This document shows, in pieces, positions 19,408 to 30,672 of a stretch of 64,000 nucleotides of DNA. Within the stretch, counting starts at the first letter, position 1, and each line of letters begins with the position of its first letter. The notes beneath the pieces were generated by a model, which had not been told where the DNA came from, ran no database searches, and was given only the letters and a program-made list of their open reading frames with translations. The position numbers and the translations under genes are program-made. The DNA is from Pascua guehoae (Eukaryota; Basidiomycota; Tremellomycetes; Trichosporonales; Trichosporonaceae): assembly GCA_001600415.1 (NCBI GenBank), contig BCJX01000008.1:867679-931678 (forward strand), given 5' to 3'.

Positions 19408-21373
19408 TTTGGGTTGGTTGGGCAGTGGAGTATGGTCAGTGACTGCGATACAAGGGATCCCTTGGCATGGGAAGAAGTGGTCAAATGCAGCGCGGCGTCG
19501 TTTTTATCAGGAGGGGGGTAGAGGGTGGGCGAGATCAACAAGCGGTCATATAAGCCCAGATATCGTTGACAAGCTGACAAGGTCGGTTGCTTGCTTGGCA
19601 GTTGTAGCAACGGGCTGATGTGACCGAAGTGGGGCAGTGGAGTTGAGCGTACTCAACATGTGACACCGTCGCCCGAACCGTGTGGTCCGTGTCGGCACGG
19701 TGTCCCGCACTCTGTGGAGAGCAGCCTCCCGAGTCCCGCGCCGACATGCTTCCAGAACTTGTGGTAAACCAGTCCTTTTGTACAGTAGTTGAGTGACGAG
19801 AATACCGCGGGGAATGGGTTGCAAACCGCGATTCGGAAAGCTTACTGGACGGGACGGCTGCCGCTGATGTAGGTACAAGCAGTCGATCATGAGTTAGCAA
19901 GGTTCCCATCCGGCCAGGTCCCGTGACCATGATGATATCAGAGTGCAGGGTCTTGGCCGCGAGGGGTCTTGACAGGATGGTTGAGGATGATACCAGCACC
20001 GCAGAGTTGGCCCTCCACATGCTCAACGGGGGCTAAGTCGATAAAAGGCCATGACGTATTACTTGCAGAGGGACATATTTGGCCACGGCACGGGCCTGGA
20101 CGTGCTTGACAGCTGGACAAGAATGAATTCGGAAAATAACAACAATAGGATGGCTGTCTGGTTGTCGGCAAGTGGATGCTCCCGACATGGATGGTCCCGA
20201 CAATGCGGGGAGGCTGCAATAGCGGATCCTATTTAGCCACTGCCACATCCCGGAGAATATCTTTCGTAATGGGCCCTCCCATATGACGGCCTCGGGTCCT
20301 TTGGTGGCTGATTCCAGTAACGTGATGTGTTTCAAGTTTGCACTATGACTTGACCCCGTGTTTATCATGTTTGCACCATATAGAGCTAGAGCGCGGCAGC
20401 ACTACCCCCGTGTCTCTTCATCTTATTTAGTCTCCATAGAGTTTAGGTTTCAAGGGACGTCTCGGCACTGGAAGCTGTTCTAATCGACTGGTTGACAACC
20501 GGGAAGAGCTGATATGACGCGTCACTGTCCGCGAGGACACTCAACCCCATCTCGTTGACGACCGGGAGACGCGTCTTGCGAGCCACCGCTGGCCTTGGCA
20601 AGAGAACAAGCGCCCGAGCCCGATAATTTGCTCGTCCCTGCCGCTACACGTTTTCGTCGTCCTTACGGCAGTTCGTCCGGTCCTCGCGTCTGATTGAAAG
20701 GTCGACATGCCTGCGGGGAGTCGATACGAGATGTCCATATCTACCATCGACGCCGGACAGTAGGACCTTGACGGCAACATCGTCCGTGGTGTAAACCGAG
20801 TAAGCCATTAACGTCATTGTGAGCCACGACAAACAGTTCACACGCTGATTTCCTTGTTGACGCCGTTGTCCGCGACTGCAGACACTCCCAACATCCCATC
20901 GACCTCCTTGCCTTGTTCCCCAGGCCACAAGACCTTGCAGAATGATCGTGATTCCTTTGATGGATCGCAGTTTCAGTTTCATTTTCGTTATGGGGCTCCC
21001 GCCCAAACCATGTTGACAAATGCCGTGGGCTCGCGACCCTCTTGTCCGGTCATGTTGACAAGGCCCCGACCAAGTTCGCCTTGCCGTCTCTGTGTCTGAG
21101 CAGGTGAATCAGCTAGCGCATAGCAAGTGCTATGTTTGGAAAGCGACCGTTTGTGAAGGGGTTGCTCCAGAAACAGATATAAAGTGGGGGACCTCTCCCA
21201 CACCTTCCCCTCTTCCCGTGGACATTGACAGAGTACTAACCGATCCTACGAGGACTTCGACTTGCCGCCCAACTCGACCACTGGCCACATTCCTTTGGCC
21301 CCACCTCGGTTCAACCTCGACTACGGCCACATCACCAACACTTCGACACTCCCCCCCAGACTTGGAGCTCACA
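19408..21373. other. Intergenic region between divergent genes
   Basis: About 2 kb separates the small secreted gene from the SBP56-like gene, which is transcribed the other way. Both promoters lie here. A TATAAA element (near 21177-21182) lies about 195 bases upstream of the SBP56-like start. Open frames are short and without features. Confidence 0.5.
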
Positions 21374-23200
21374 ATGAAGCTTCAGCACGCTATCACGGTA
21401 CTCTTCGCGCTGGCTTCAACGCCGGCGTTCGGCGCCGCCGTCGGATCTCGACAGGTCAATCCTCGTCAAATCAATGGCCTCGCTGCCACCGGCGGTGGTC
21501 AGGATGTTGACTGGCCGAATGGTGACTCGCTGGCCAGTAACTCACAGGCCAGTGACTCGCAGGCCAGTGACTCGCAGGCTGGTGCCTCGCAGTCCGACTC
21601 AACCCCCGACAGCACCACCCAAGGCCTCCCCGCGACCGTCGCCAACGGTATTGGCCCCGCTGGCACTGCGGCCGCACCGGGCCAGGGCACTGCTCCCGTC
21701 ATTGCCCAGGCTGCTACGACTGCTGCCTTCCCGACGACAGCAGGACCGCTACCCAACCCATCTGGCGGGGAGATTGTAGGCCAGGCGTTGACCAACATTC
21801 CTAATGCGCCACCCGCCCCCGCTCCTACCCAAAGCATGATGGCAGCTCCTGCCGACATTGTCGCCAGTGCTGGAGCCGACGCTGAGCAGGTAGCTGCCTC
21901 GCTGGCATCGTCGGCTGATGCTGTGCTCGCCACGGGTGGTGTCCCTGGTTTGGTGGGCAGCGGTCCGCAAGCTGCCGACCCGATCGGTGGCAGTTCGAGC
22001 CAGTACCTTTACGTCTGGGCCGGTGCCGACGACCGCATTCAATCCGACCGTATCATCACGTTTGACTTTAACCCCAACTCGCCCAACTATGGTCGTGCCC
22101 TGAGCCAAACGCTCGTGACTTCGGGCAACGAGCCGCACCACTGTGGCATTTCCACCAACGGTCGCACCATGGTGTGCGGTGGATTCCTGTCCCAGTTTAG
22201 GGGCCAGCCGGAGCTCTTCGTCTTCGACGTGGCCACCGACCCCGCCAACCCGCGCTTTATCTCCAACAACCGTGGTGGCTTTGGCAACGTCCCCGACGAG
22301 ATCTTCCCGCTCAGCGACGGCTCCATTTTCGTCACCGAGATGTGCAACAACTGGGGCGGTGGTGCTCCCGGCCGTCTTGCCCGCCTCGACGGCAACGGCA
22401 CCGTGATCGCAGAGTACCCTCGCAACCCCGACCAGCAATTCCTCCCGCACGGTATCGACGTCCGTGCCGACCTCAACCTCCTTGTTACCTCCGACTTCCT
22501 TAACCTCGCGTCGGCTCTCAATGTCAACAACCCCAACGGGGACCCCATCACCCAGTCGGCAGTACGGGTGTGGAACCTCGCCACGATGGACCTTTCGCCT
22601 TACAAAATCAACCTTCCGTCGGGCACGGCATCGATGGAGCTGCGTCTGCTCAAGCGCGACCCTCGCGGCCGGGGCTTTGTTGGCGGTACCGGCTCCGGCA
22701 AGGTCTACCTTTTCGACCCCTTTACCCGCACCGCCAAGGAGGTCATCAACGTCAACAACGTCCTGACCTGGATCCAAAAGGCCTTTTCGCCAAAGGTTAC
22801 CGCTCAGATGAAGCAAGTGTCCGACGACGACCGTTTCCTCTACTTGCTGTACGCCTCCGACTTTGACAAGTGGACGAAGCGGTCCGGCTTCTACTCTGGT
22901 GTCCTCGTCTTTGACATTACCAATCCCGAGTACCCCAGGACGATCCAGGACTTTAAGCTCCCCGCTTATGCCGGACCTCACCTCATCAAGATTTACGGCA
23001 ACCGCCTCGCCATCACCGATTACTTCCTCAACCTGGACAACTTTGGCAAGATCCACTCAGACGGCGACCGCTTTGTTCGCGTCTTCACCATTGGTCAAGA
23101 CGGTCGTATCTCTCTCGACCCTCGCTTCCAGATTCCCTTCACCAACCTTATCCCTGGCGTCAGGCTCCGCCCTCACGGTCTTGCTTTGAAGTTGGCCTAA
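21374..23200 (+). CDS. Secreted selenium-binding-protein (SBP56/methanethiol oxidase) family protein
   Basis: An intronless 608-aa protein. It begins with a signal peptide (MKLQHAITVLFALASTPAFGA). About 190 residues of Ser/Ala/Pro/Gln-rich linker follow, including the short repeat SNSQASDSQASDSQAG. The C-terminal ~410 residues look like the SBP56 beta-propeller: YLYVWAGADDR, SPNYGRALSQTLVTSGNEPHH, DEIFPLSDGSIFVTEM, FLPHGIDVR, YAGPHLIKIYGNRLAITDY and RLRPHGLALKLA. The conserved histidine positions PHH, PHG, PHL and RPHG that bind metal in the family are present. SBP56 proteins are normally cytosolic (methanethiol oxidation in SELENBP1 and bacterial MtoX). A signal peptide plus linker suggests an extracellular form here. 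The ATG at 21374 is chosen because the frame upstream of it lacks a leader. The substrate is unknown. Confidence 0.8.
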   Translation: MKLQHAITVLFALASTPAFGAAVGSRQVNPRQINGLAATGGGQDVDWPNGDSLASNSQASDSQASDSQAGASQSDSTPDSTTQGLPATVANGIGPAGTAAAPGQGTAPVIAQAATTAAFPTTAGPLPNPSGGEIVGQALTNIPNAPPAPAPTQSMMAAPADIVASAGADAEQVAASLASSADAVLATGGVPGLVGSGPQAADPIGGSSSQYLYVWAGADDRIQSDRIITFDFNPNSPNYGRALSQTLVTSGNEPHHCGISTNGRTMVCGGFLSQFRGQPELFVFDVATDPANPRFISNNRGGFGNVPDEIFPLSDGSIFVTEMCNNWGGGAPGRLARLDGNGTVIAEYPRNPDQQFLPHGIDVRADLNLLVTSDFLNLASALNVNNPNGDPITQSAVRVWNLATMDLSPYKINLPSGTASMELRLLKRDPRGRGFVGGTGSGKVYLFDPFTRTAKEVINVNNVLTWIQKAFSPKVTAQMKQVSDDDRFLYLLYASDFDKWTKRSGFYSGVLVFDITNPEYPRTIQDFKLPAYAGPHLIKIYGNRLAITDYFLNLDNFGKIHSDGDRFVRVFTIGQDGRISLDPRFQIPFTNLIPGVRLRPHGLALKLA

Positions 23201-23698
23201 GGTCCGGTGTGGAGTAAATTACAGCAGCAGTAGTAGTAATAAATTCACGTGTTGTGGACAATGAAAGAATATAGTACTGGTGCAAGTAGCGGATGTCGCT
23301 CGCCACGAGGTGTGTTGACTTCGGTCCGCACTCTGTAAAATGCTGTTACGATTACTTAATGGACGGGGAGTTCGCATCCAAGGACATTCGGCGCACTTTC
23401 CTGTTGACAGGTGTGGTCCCTTATCACGTCTAGGCACAATACAATACGAGCACCATTGGCTTACCATCGAATGCAACTGTTCACTGCCGGTGTATGGCAA
23501 CGGCTGTTGCTTGCCAAGGGTGTAGCACAGGGATACGTGCTACACCCTTGCAAATGTACTACTGCATGGCTCTCGTATCACCTCGTTGAGTGCACACTGG
23601 TGGAACCTTGGGCAGCCTCGACGTCTGCACTTTAGCCCAAGCAGGAAATGCATAGTGCAGACAATACAACCGACAATCCCGTCTAAGCCTTGTCTCGA
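23201..23698. other. Convergent 3' intergenic region
   Basis: Space between two convergent genes. No coding frame is supported. Confidence 0.5.
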
Positions 23699-25561
23699 TC
23701 AAATGGGCGCATTGAAATCGGGCATCCCCTGCCACTGACGAATGGCTTTACCCTTCCAGAGCAGGCCCACACATAAGAGTAATCCGAATCCTGCGACCAA
23801 TGCTCCTTGGATACCATATGCTGCGAGCCAGCCTTCCTTTTCTCCCCACGGAATAGCGAAGAAGGAGACGGCAAAGCCCCTGGGTTCGTTAGCCGCATAT
23901 TCTCGGACATGCTTCTCGGACATGGTCGACGGCTCCGAAAGCGGAAAGGAAAAGCTGAAAAACTCACCACATCGCCTTCCAAAAGATAAAGTTTGCCTGA
24001 GTGTCTTGGGAGCGGGAAAGGTAGCACTCCATGACGTACTGGGGTGGTCAGCCACTGAACGTCGTCCCGTGTATGTAAACGCTACTCACAGTCTGGAGAA
24101 TACCGGTTGTTCCCGAGAGGGCAAAGTAGTAAATTGCACCAGTGACGAGAAGACCCATCCAGTGCAGCTCCTTTTCGGCGCACACACCGAAAATCATGAG
24201 GCCGATGAAGAGAAGGGGAATCATGGGCAAGAGCGCCCAGATTCGGTCTTCTGGCTCGCGGCGTCCGTGCCGGCGCTCAAAGTATCCCACCGTCTTGTCG
24301 GCAACAATGCCACCCGACCACTTGCCGAGAATGCCACCAATACCCAGGGCCAGCATGGCACAGCCGATGGGGATGGTGCGGAAATGGTAAGGAGGCTCCT
24401 CCAGGATGACCGAGGTGACGACAGTCTGACCGACAGACCACGCCCACACGAGACCATAGTAGAAGGACGGGACGGTGATGACGAAGTAGCGTACCATCAC
24501 GATGGGGCTCATGAACGTGCGCAGGTATTCTCCGGGACGCTTCCATGGGTACCAAGCGGGGCCGACGTGGCCCTTGTGATGAACGACAGGCGGATGGTAA
24601 ACATGGTGGTGGTGGGCGTGATGCTCTGGTGTCTTCGAGTCCTCAAAGTGGGAGACGTGTTGCTTGTTCTGGTCGGTAACATTGTCCGAACCGGACGAGT
24701 GGATTTTCTCGTTGTTCAGGGTGTCCCCATCGACCGTCGTCGTGACTGGCGCCTTGACATCAACCACCTTGGACACGCTGTCAGTGTCGTCCCAGTTCCA
24801 GAGCGTCTCAGGGACGACAAAGACGAAAAGCAGGAGCTGGAGACCACCGAGGCCGAGGCAGAACCAGAAAATATCCTGCCACGTCCCCTTGTTGGCGATA
24901 ATGGCGGCCCAGAAAGAGGCAGTGGTCGGCGCCGCGACAACGGCGACGGCGAAAAAGGACATCTTACTGCCTCGAACTTCGGGAATGAAGATGTCGGCGA
25001 CCGTCGTGGCGGGTAGAGTTTGAGACCAGGACGACACTATGCCAGTGAAAACTCGCGCAACGACAAAAGTCGTAAATGTTTTCGACAGCGCGAGCCAGAT
25101 GCAGCAGAGGAGGAAGAGGAACGAGCCGCCAATGTAGACTGGGCGGCGACCGAGCGACTTGGAAAGTGGGTTCCAAAACAAGGACCCAACGGCGATACCG
25201 AGGAGATTGTAGCCGATCGTATCGGCAATCTTGTTGGGTGGGACATCGAATGCCTTGCCCATCTTGCCAAAGGCCGTCATCACAATGGCGATGCTATCCT
25301 GTCAGCGGGGTTCCAGAGGGTGGTGTCAAGGGGTGTTTGAATCACTGAAATGTGGCAGTGGCCGCTCAACACGACTCACATGAGGTTACCGAGGTATCCT
25401 GCCAAAGCCAAAGTACAGAGAATGGCAAACTTTCGCCATCGGGGGAGTGCATTGATCGGATGATCTGGCGGCAGATCCGCGCTCCGTCCATGCTTGGCGG
25501 CCTCGCGACGAGCCTCCTCCTGCGCGTCGAGAGCGTATTCCGCGTTGTCGACCGTCGGCAT
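23699..25561 (-). CDS. MFS transporter, DHA1/Hol1-like drug or small-molecule:proton antiporter
   Basis: A 545-aa protein in four exons: 25561-25380, 25293-24090, 24038-23968 and 23879-23699. The second transmembrane loop has NPLSKSLGRRPVYIGG, the DHA1-type MFS signature. The closing part reads YVMECYLSRSQDTQANFIFWKAMWG and ends QGMPDF, as in the fungal Hol1-related group. Twelve hydrophobic segments are visible in outline. The central cytosolic loop is unusual: a cluster of about ten histidines (SKTPEHHAHHHHVYHPPVVHHKGH in outline). Such loops are common in zinc transporters but not typical of this group, so metal sensing or binding is a possible but unproven side function. The acceptor of intron 1 is read as GGATAG because CTGACAG would give a stop. 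Confidence 0.8.
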
Positions 25562-27548
25562 CGCTGTGTGGCAGTCGAAGTTTGGTTCAAGCCCTAAAGC
25601 GATTTGTGGTGTATTTCGCCAAGTCAATGTCTGTTCCAGGTGAGGCTTGCTTCTGAACTTTACTCGACTGTTGTGATGTGGGGATCTCTTCACTTACTGT
25701 GCTTTTATGTGTATATCAGGTGAACCAGAGTTCAGAGAGGTCGGTCAGAGTGCGCAGTCGCCACCCACACCGCGCCGGGCGGTGGTCGGTCCATACATCC
25801 GGACCTCCTTTGCTGTGCGCGTGCGGTACAGTCGAGGTCCTGCATAAAACAAGCGGCAATACCTCCACAAATGCGCAGACACACCAGAAAAGCATACGGG
25901 AATACCAACTTTGTGGACATACCTTGATGGTAGACCCCACGTGTCAGGCCATTGTAGGATAGTTAAGCGGGTTGCAGATGAAGGGCAGGGAGGGGTCAAG
26001 TGTGGCGTACAATGTGCACCTGTGGGATCCTGGACCCTCAGTTCGCATACTCACACTCAAGTATTGCTCAGAACCGCACCTGACGTGTGCAGGCACTCCC
26101 AGGTGGACGCAGAAAAAGGGTCGGATGTTGACGACGCCGAACGGAAACGGCATGTTGTCGCGTGCCCCGCAACCCCGGGGCGGCCCCGGTAGGGCTCACC
26201 GCCCCGCGTGGGGTGAGGACTATCCCTGTGGGGGTTAGTAGGTCATTAAGGAGATACAAGACCCTCTGGAAGACATCCTGTCAGGATCGCCGAGGGTGGA
26301 CAGGACAGCAGCAACGCCCACAAGGCTGGCATTAGCATCAGAGGCGACGTCTCCCTTGTGAGTGCCTTGCTGCTCGGTCGTCCTCGGTTTCGGTGGACCA
26401 CGCGACCCCGGACGAGTGTTAAAATGTGCCTAGAAGACAGTAACTGCCACTGCTATGATGCCTGCCTGCCTTGGGATCAAGGATGTCTGGAAGTCGTCGA
26501 ACTCCGACAAGGGATTCTTGGTCCGGTGGGTCTGCGAGCTATATTTAGACGTTGGTGCCTACCTCACCGAACTCCGTACCGTAATGAAGGATGGTTAATA
26601 GGACATATCCACCACAGGGTGGTTTAGCCCCGGCGGTGGTAGGAGTCTCGGGAAAACCAGTTTGCGCCACTTCTGCAGACCCTAATACCGATTTGTTGTT
26701 ATCATCGATGGTGACTGATTTCTCATCGTTTCTCCAAGGTCCTCACCATCAAACAAGAGTGCTGATTGAATACGAAGGTATGCTGTGTTTGATGGGCAAA
26801 CGGATGGTCTTGTCGGCCCCTTTATGTCCGCGACTCCAGGAGTTGTGGCCCTACCAAACGATGCCGAGCTTAGTTCACCCCCACCGACCAGCTACGAAGT
26901 GACCCAGAGTTGTTCTACGCTTGGCTGCCAAGCGTGGGCGACATACAAAGTCGGCGTTATCGTCAGCGAGAACGACAGCCAGCCAGGGTCGGTACTCCGT
27001 CCTGCATTGCGCACCTGCTACCTGTCGGCTCCTTAGTTGTCGTTGGCTGAAAGACGACGAGACTGCGACGGAAGAGTTCATGGTAGCTGGGCTGCCGTTG
27101 GCCCTGTGTCAGTCGGTTATTAACCTCCAGCGCTACGAGGCCACCCACCCGTCGAAGAATCGAACACGCGCCCGATTGAAAGAAGCAAAGACGGTGACCA
27201 CGTGACCTGGATCGGCAATGCCGGGAATGGATGTCGGCGTTCTCCGAAGTCCGAACCGGCTGTGACCCGGTCGCTCACCACCACGAAGCGTCCTCATGAT
27301 TCCAGTCCCCAAACCACGTCCAGTGCCATTGTCAACTTCCACATTCTTTTGCGCTTCCTCTCACGCGGAATCTGTTCACTAAAACGCGTACCCAGTCCGG
27401 ACCTGTCGACCGGGCCCGTTCCGCTTCTCCTGTCGCTTTGTCTCTGAAGACCGCACTTGTCCCACGCCATCGATCCGTGCGCCGCTCCCTCCTCTCGTCC
27501 CCAACCTTCTACCTTCAAGCACGTTCGACTCACTGTCCGACCACCAAC
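25562..27548. other. Intergenic region between divergent genes
   Basis: About 2 kb between the MFS gene and the SDR gene, which point away from each other. It contains a GC-rich patch with an imperfect inverted repeat (about 26165-26215, CCCCGGGGCGGCCCCGG and CACCGCCCCGCGTGGGGTG). Coding frames found here are short and featureless. Confidence 0.5.
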
Positions 27549-28295
27549 ATGCCCAAAGAACGCGTCCTCATCACCGGCGGAGCGTCGGGAATCGGCGCTG
27601 CGATCGCTGAACGGTGCCGCGCCGACGGGTTCGACGTGGTCATCATCGACCGGATGGGGGACGGGATCATTGCCGACCTCTCCTCGACGACCGAGACGGC
27701 GGCTGCGCTCGTCAAGGCCCTCGAGGGCGGTCCGATCACGCGCCTCGTGAACAATGTGGGCATGGTGCGCCCCGCGCCCATATCGACCAGCTCGGGGTCC
27801 GGCGAGCGCGTCGGGCTCGGGGACACTGCGCCCCAGTCGCTCGACGACCTCGAGGCAGTGTGGGCGCTCAACGTCCGGTGCACGCAGCAGTGCACCCAGG
27901 CGCTCCTCCCGGGCATGAAGGAGGCGGGGTTCGGCCGTATCGTCAACATGGCCTCGCGGGCCGCGCTGGGCAAGGAGTGGCGCACGGCGTATGCGGCCAG
28001 CAAGGCTGCGCTGTTGGGCATGACCCGCGTTTGGGCCCTCGAGCTCGGCGAGTATGGCATTACGGCAAACGCCATTGGCCCGGGACCGATCCGGACCGAG
28101 CTGTTCGACAAGGCCAACCCGCCTGGCGCGCCGAGGACGCAGCGCATCATCGACTCGGTGCCCGTGAAACGCGTTGGGACGCCCGATGATATCGCCCACG
28201 CCGCAGCGTACTTCCTTGACGAGCGGAGCGGGTTTACCACGGGCCAGGTGTTGTATGTTTGTGGAGGGATGACGGTGGGCGTGGCACCGGTATAG
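27549..28295 (+). CDS. Short-chain dehydrogenase/reductase (SDR, classical)
   Basis: An intronless 248-aa protein of classical SDR length. The cofactor motif TGGASGIG starts at residue 9 and the structural motif NNVG (usually NNAG) at about residue 74. The catalytic Ser lies in NMASRAAL, and the active-site Tyr-x3-Lys is TAYAASKAALLGM. GPGPIRTELF follows, as in many SDRs after the active site, and the C-terminal segment GFTTGQVLYVCGGM is the usual substrate-loop end. The Asp in VVIIDRMGDG at the end of beta-2 favours NAD(H). The substrate is unknown. It is likely a cytosolic oxidoreductase. The start at 27549 gives the normal N-terminal beta strand right before the glycine motif. Confidence 0.88.
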   Translation: MPKERVLITGGASGIGAAIAERCRADGFDVVIIDRMGDGIIADLSSTTETAAALVKALEGGPITRLVNNVGMVRPAPISTSSGSGERVGLGDTAPQSLDDLEAVWALNVRCTQQCTQALLPGMKEAGFGRIVNMASRAALGKEWRTAYAASKAALLGMTRVWALELGEYGITANAIGPGPIRTELFDKANPPGAPRTQRIIDSVPVKRVGTPDDIAHAAAYFLDERSGFTTGQVLYVCGGMTVGVAPV

Positions 28296-28725
28296 AGGAC
28301 CTAGTCATGAGGGCACTTGTAACATGTGTACAGAGTCGGCCATAGTGTGGAGCGAAACGGACAGGCAAGTCGATCGAGGATGAAAGCTGCATTAGGACCA
28401 TTGCCTCCTTGTCTCCTTGACAGCGGGCAGCGTCTCCAGAGTGTGCCTAGGAGGCTACCCATGAAGGTTGTTCCCATTTTCTCGACCCGTTTGGACCCTG
28501 TCCTGTGTCGCGCAACACTGGTACGATACGGCTCATGCTCATGATTCTGCCCGACGACGGAACCTAAGCGCCTATCATAGTTCCAACGCATGGTGTGCAG
28601 TCGTTAGAAACTTGTTCTGGCGACAAACGAACTCGCCCACAGCAGGTCAAACAGGCATGAGAACTAACATACCCCAAACTGCTGCATTATTTACACATCT
28701 TCCATCACCGTTGTGCAGCGACACG
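28296..28725. other. Convergent 3' intergenic region
   Basis: Space between the SDR gene and the nitrilase gene, which converge. No gene is seen. Confidence 0.5.
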
Positions 28726-30255
28726 CTAGAGCTTGGCGAGGATGTCCTTGAGGAGCGGCTCGCGCGAGTAGTGGCCCACCGGGTCAAAGTCGAGCTTGGC
28801 CCCGTGGATTTGGGATGTGTCGATCTGTGTGTCAGCGAGCGAAACTCGGAAGGGGAGAAGTAAGCGAGCGACGGATGGCGAGGTCTTCCTATGGCCGACA
28901 GTGAGCTGCCTTTAGGGGATGGGATGCAGATAGATGCCAAAGGTTCCCCAACTCGTCCCAACCAGATACAAGTCCTACTCACATCAGCATACAAGATGCC
29001 CTCCTTGTCCCACAAGGGACCAGCCAGGACATCTCCCATGGGTCCCACAATCGCGCTGCCGCCGCGGCTCCACACGCCGCCCTTGGCCTCGGGGTGTGCG
29101 CCAATGTTGGCGTTGGGCGGGTAGTCTGCGGGGAAATCCGTGTTCTCCTGGTACTGGTTTGCGGTGATGACAAAGCAGCGGCCCTCGAGAGCAATGTGCT
29201 GCATGCTGGGAAGCCAGGTCGCGCGCCCGTCGGCTGTCGGTGCGAGGTAGCTTGGGATAGTCAGTCTTGGTCATTCGGAGACACAGCATGGGTGGGTTAT
29301 TGGGTTGTTGGGGTCCCAACTCACAGCTCGACGCCCTTCTTGTACATTGCGTACCGCAGGAGGGGCATGTAGTCTGCTGTCAGCATCGGCATTCCCCGCG
29401 TGCGGAAGGCGTTTGCGCGGGCAGCTCGAACTCACTCTCCCAGCAAATCACAGCGCCCGTCTTGCCCACCTCGGTGTCCACGACCGGAATGTTGTCGACG
29501 GGTGGCGCAGGGGATCCATCCGCGTGCGTGGCCGGGTTGGTCGCCTCGCCTTCGTGCCAGATCATGCGCTCGGCGCCCGTCGGCTTGAGCTTGCGGTGCT
29601 TGGCGAGGAGGACGCCGTCGGGCCCAAAGATGAGGTTGCAGCACCACACGGTCGAGCCGACGAGGGAGCGCTCAATGATGCCGATCGACAGGCAGACGTG
29701 GTTGTCGCGCGCAATCTGGGCGAGGCGCGAAAAGGCCCAGTAGTCGGCGTGTTCGCTCTGGGGCGGGGCGGTCGCGAGCCAGTCGCGGCCGATGGCGTCT
29801 TCGGGGACCTTGACTGCAGACTGGGGATCAGCATGGGTGGTAACGGTGCGTTGGTGGTTAGGTTCGTCTCGCAGCCATGGAGACGGATTGTAGAAGGGTG
29901 ATAGAATGACACGCTGGTGTCTCGCCGCACAAGAACCCCTGGTGCTCAATGTGGAGTGGGCAAGCGTCCGCAGCGACGACATGATGGTCGGACCTCCACA
30001 ACACTCGCCTTACACTATCCCCTTGTATCATTTGCTCACCTTGACATATTTGGCATACCACTCCCTGTTCTCCTGCGTGCGGTACCCGATCGCAAACACA
30101 AAGTGGCGTGGGTACGCGCTCAGAAACGCCTCGGGGAGGACGACGAGCTGCGCGCCCCCTTCCCGGGCCTCGGCCACCAGGCGCGCGACCTTGGCGACCG
30201 ACTTGTGCAGGTCAAACGAGACGGGGGCAGCTTGGACGGTTGCGACGCGGACCAT
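28726..30255 (-). CDS. Nitrilase-family carbon-nitrogen hydrolase
   Basis: A 334-aa protein from five exons: 30255-30040, 29808-29436, 29373-29325, 29250-28983 and 28824-28726. The catalytic triad of the superfamily is visible: Glu in [13 protein letters not shown], Lys in [15 protein letters not shown] and Cys in [18 protein letters not shown]. The CWEN context and the HRKLKPT motif are those of branch-1 nitrilases (EC 3.5.5), which hydrolyse nitriles to acids and ammonia. Cyanide hydratases belong to the same branch, but their longer C-terminus is absent here. The last residues read [14 protein letters not shown], the conserved 'D..GHY.R' end of nitrilases. The enzyme should be cytosolic and form helical oligomers. 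The substrate is unknown. A 230-nt first intron is long compared with the others (about 50-160 nt). Confidence 0.9.
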
Positions 30256-30672
30256 GTCGTGCAGCAATGTGTGTCGTTCTGGTATGTGGTAGTGAAGTGT
30301 GAGAGTGTGGAAGTGGACGTGCTGGAGCTGACGGAGAACCGACCTTATACATCGTATCGAGGCGGAGCAATGTCGGTTAATTCTAGGGCTCTTCGGCGGT
30401 TGCCGAAATCCAATCCGCCCTCGGCGTCCTTGGCATTTCAAAGGAAGAGGTGGAGGTGATGGTGCGAGATGATGCCACAACCGAGATAAGAACGCAACAC
30501 AGAATATTTGGAAGCAGTGGGGTATTCATTGACATGCAACGTTCAAGTTGGTGGAATGAACCCACGTTCTATACAAGCAGCTGGATAACTGCCCTAGCTT
30601 TCTCCCTCCCCGATTCGGCACAGTTCTCAACCGTGTCGTTCGCTTGGGTACACAATCAACAGCAGCAATCAT
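30256..30672. other. Upstream region of nitrilase gene
   Basis: This holds the nitrilase promoter and the 3' flank of the F-box-like gene. No coding frame is supported. Confidence 0.5.

Noticed and set aside
21749..23056. 435-codon open frame antisense to the SBP56-like gene
   Set aside because: It is a mirror of a GC-rich coding frame; no domain, start context or splice signal supports it.
23742..25016. 424-codon plus-strand frame over the MFS gene
   Set aside because: Antisense shadow of the transporter exons; composition is charged and domain-free.
27145..27185. Second tRNA-like GAATCGAAC sequence
   Set aside because: No stem pairing around the loop and no anticodon arm at the right distance.
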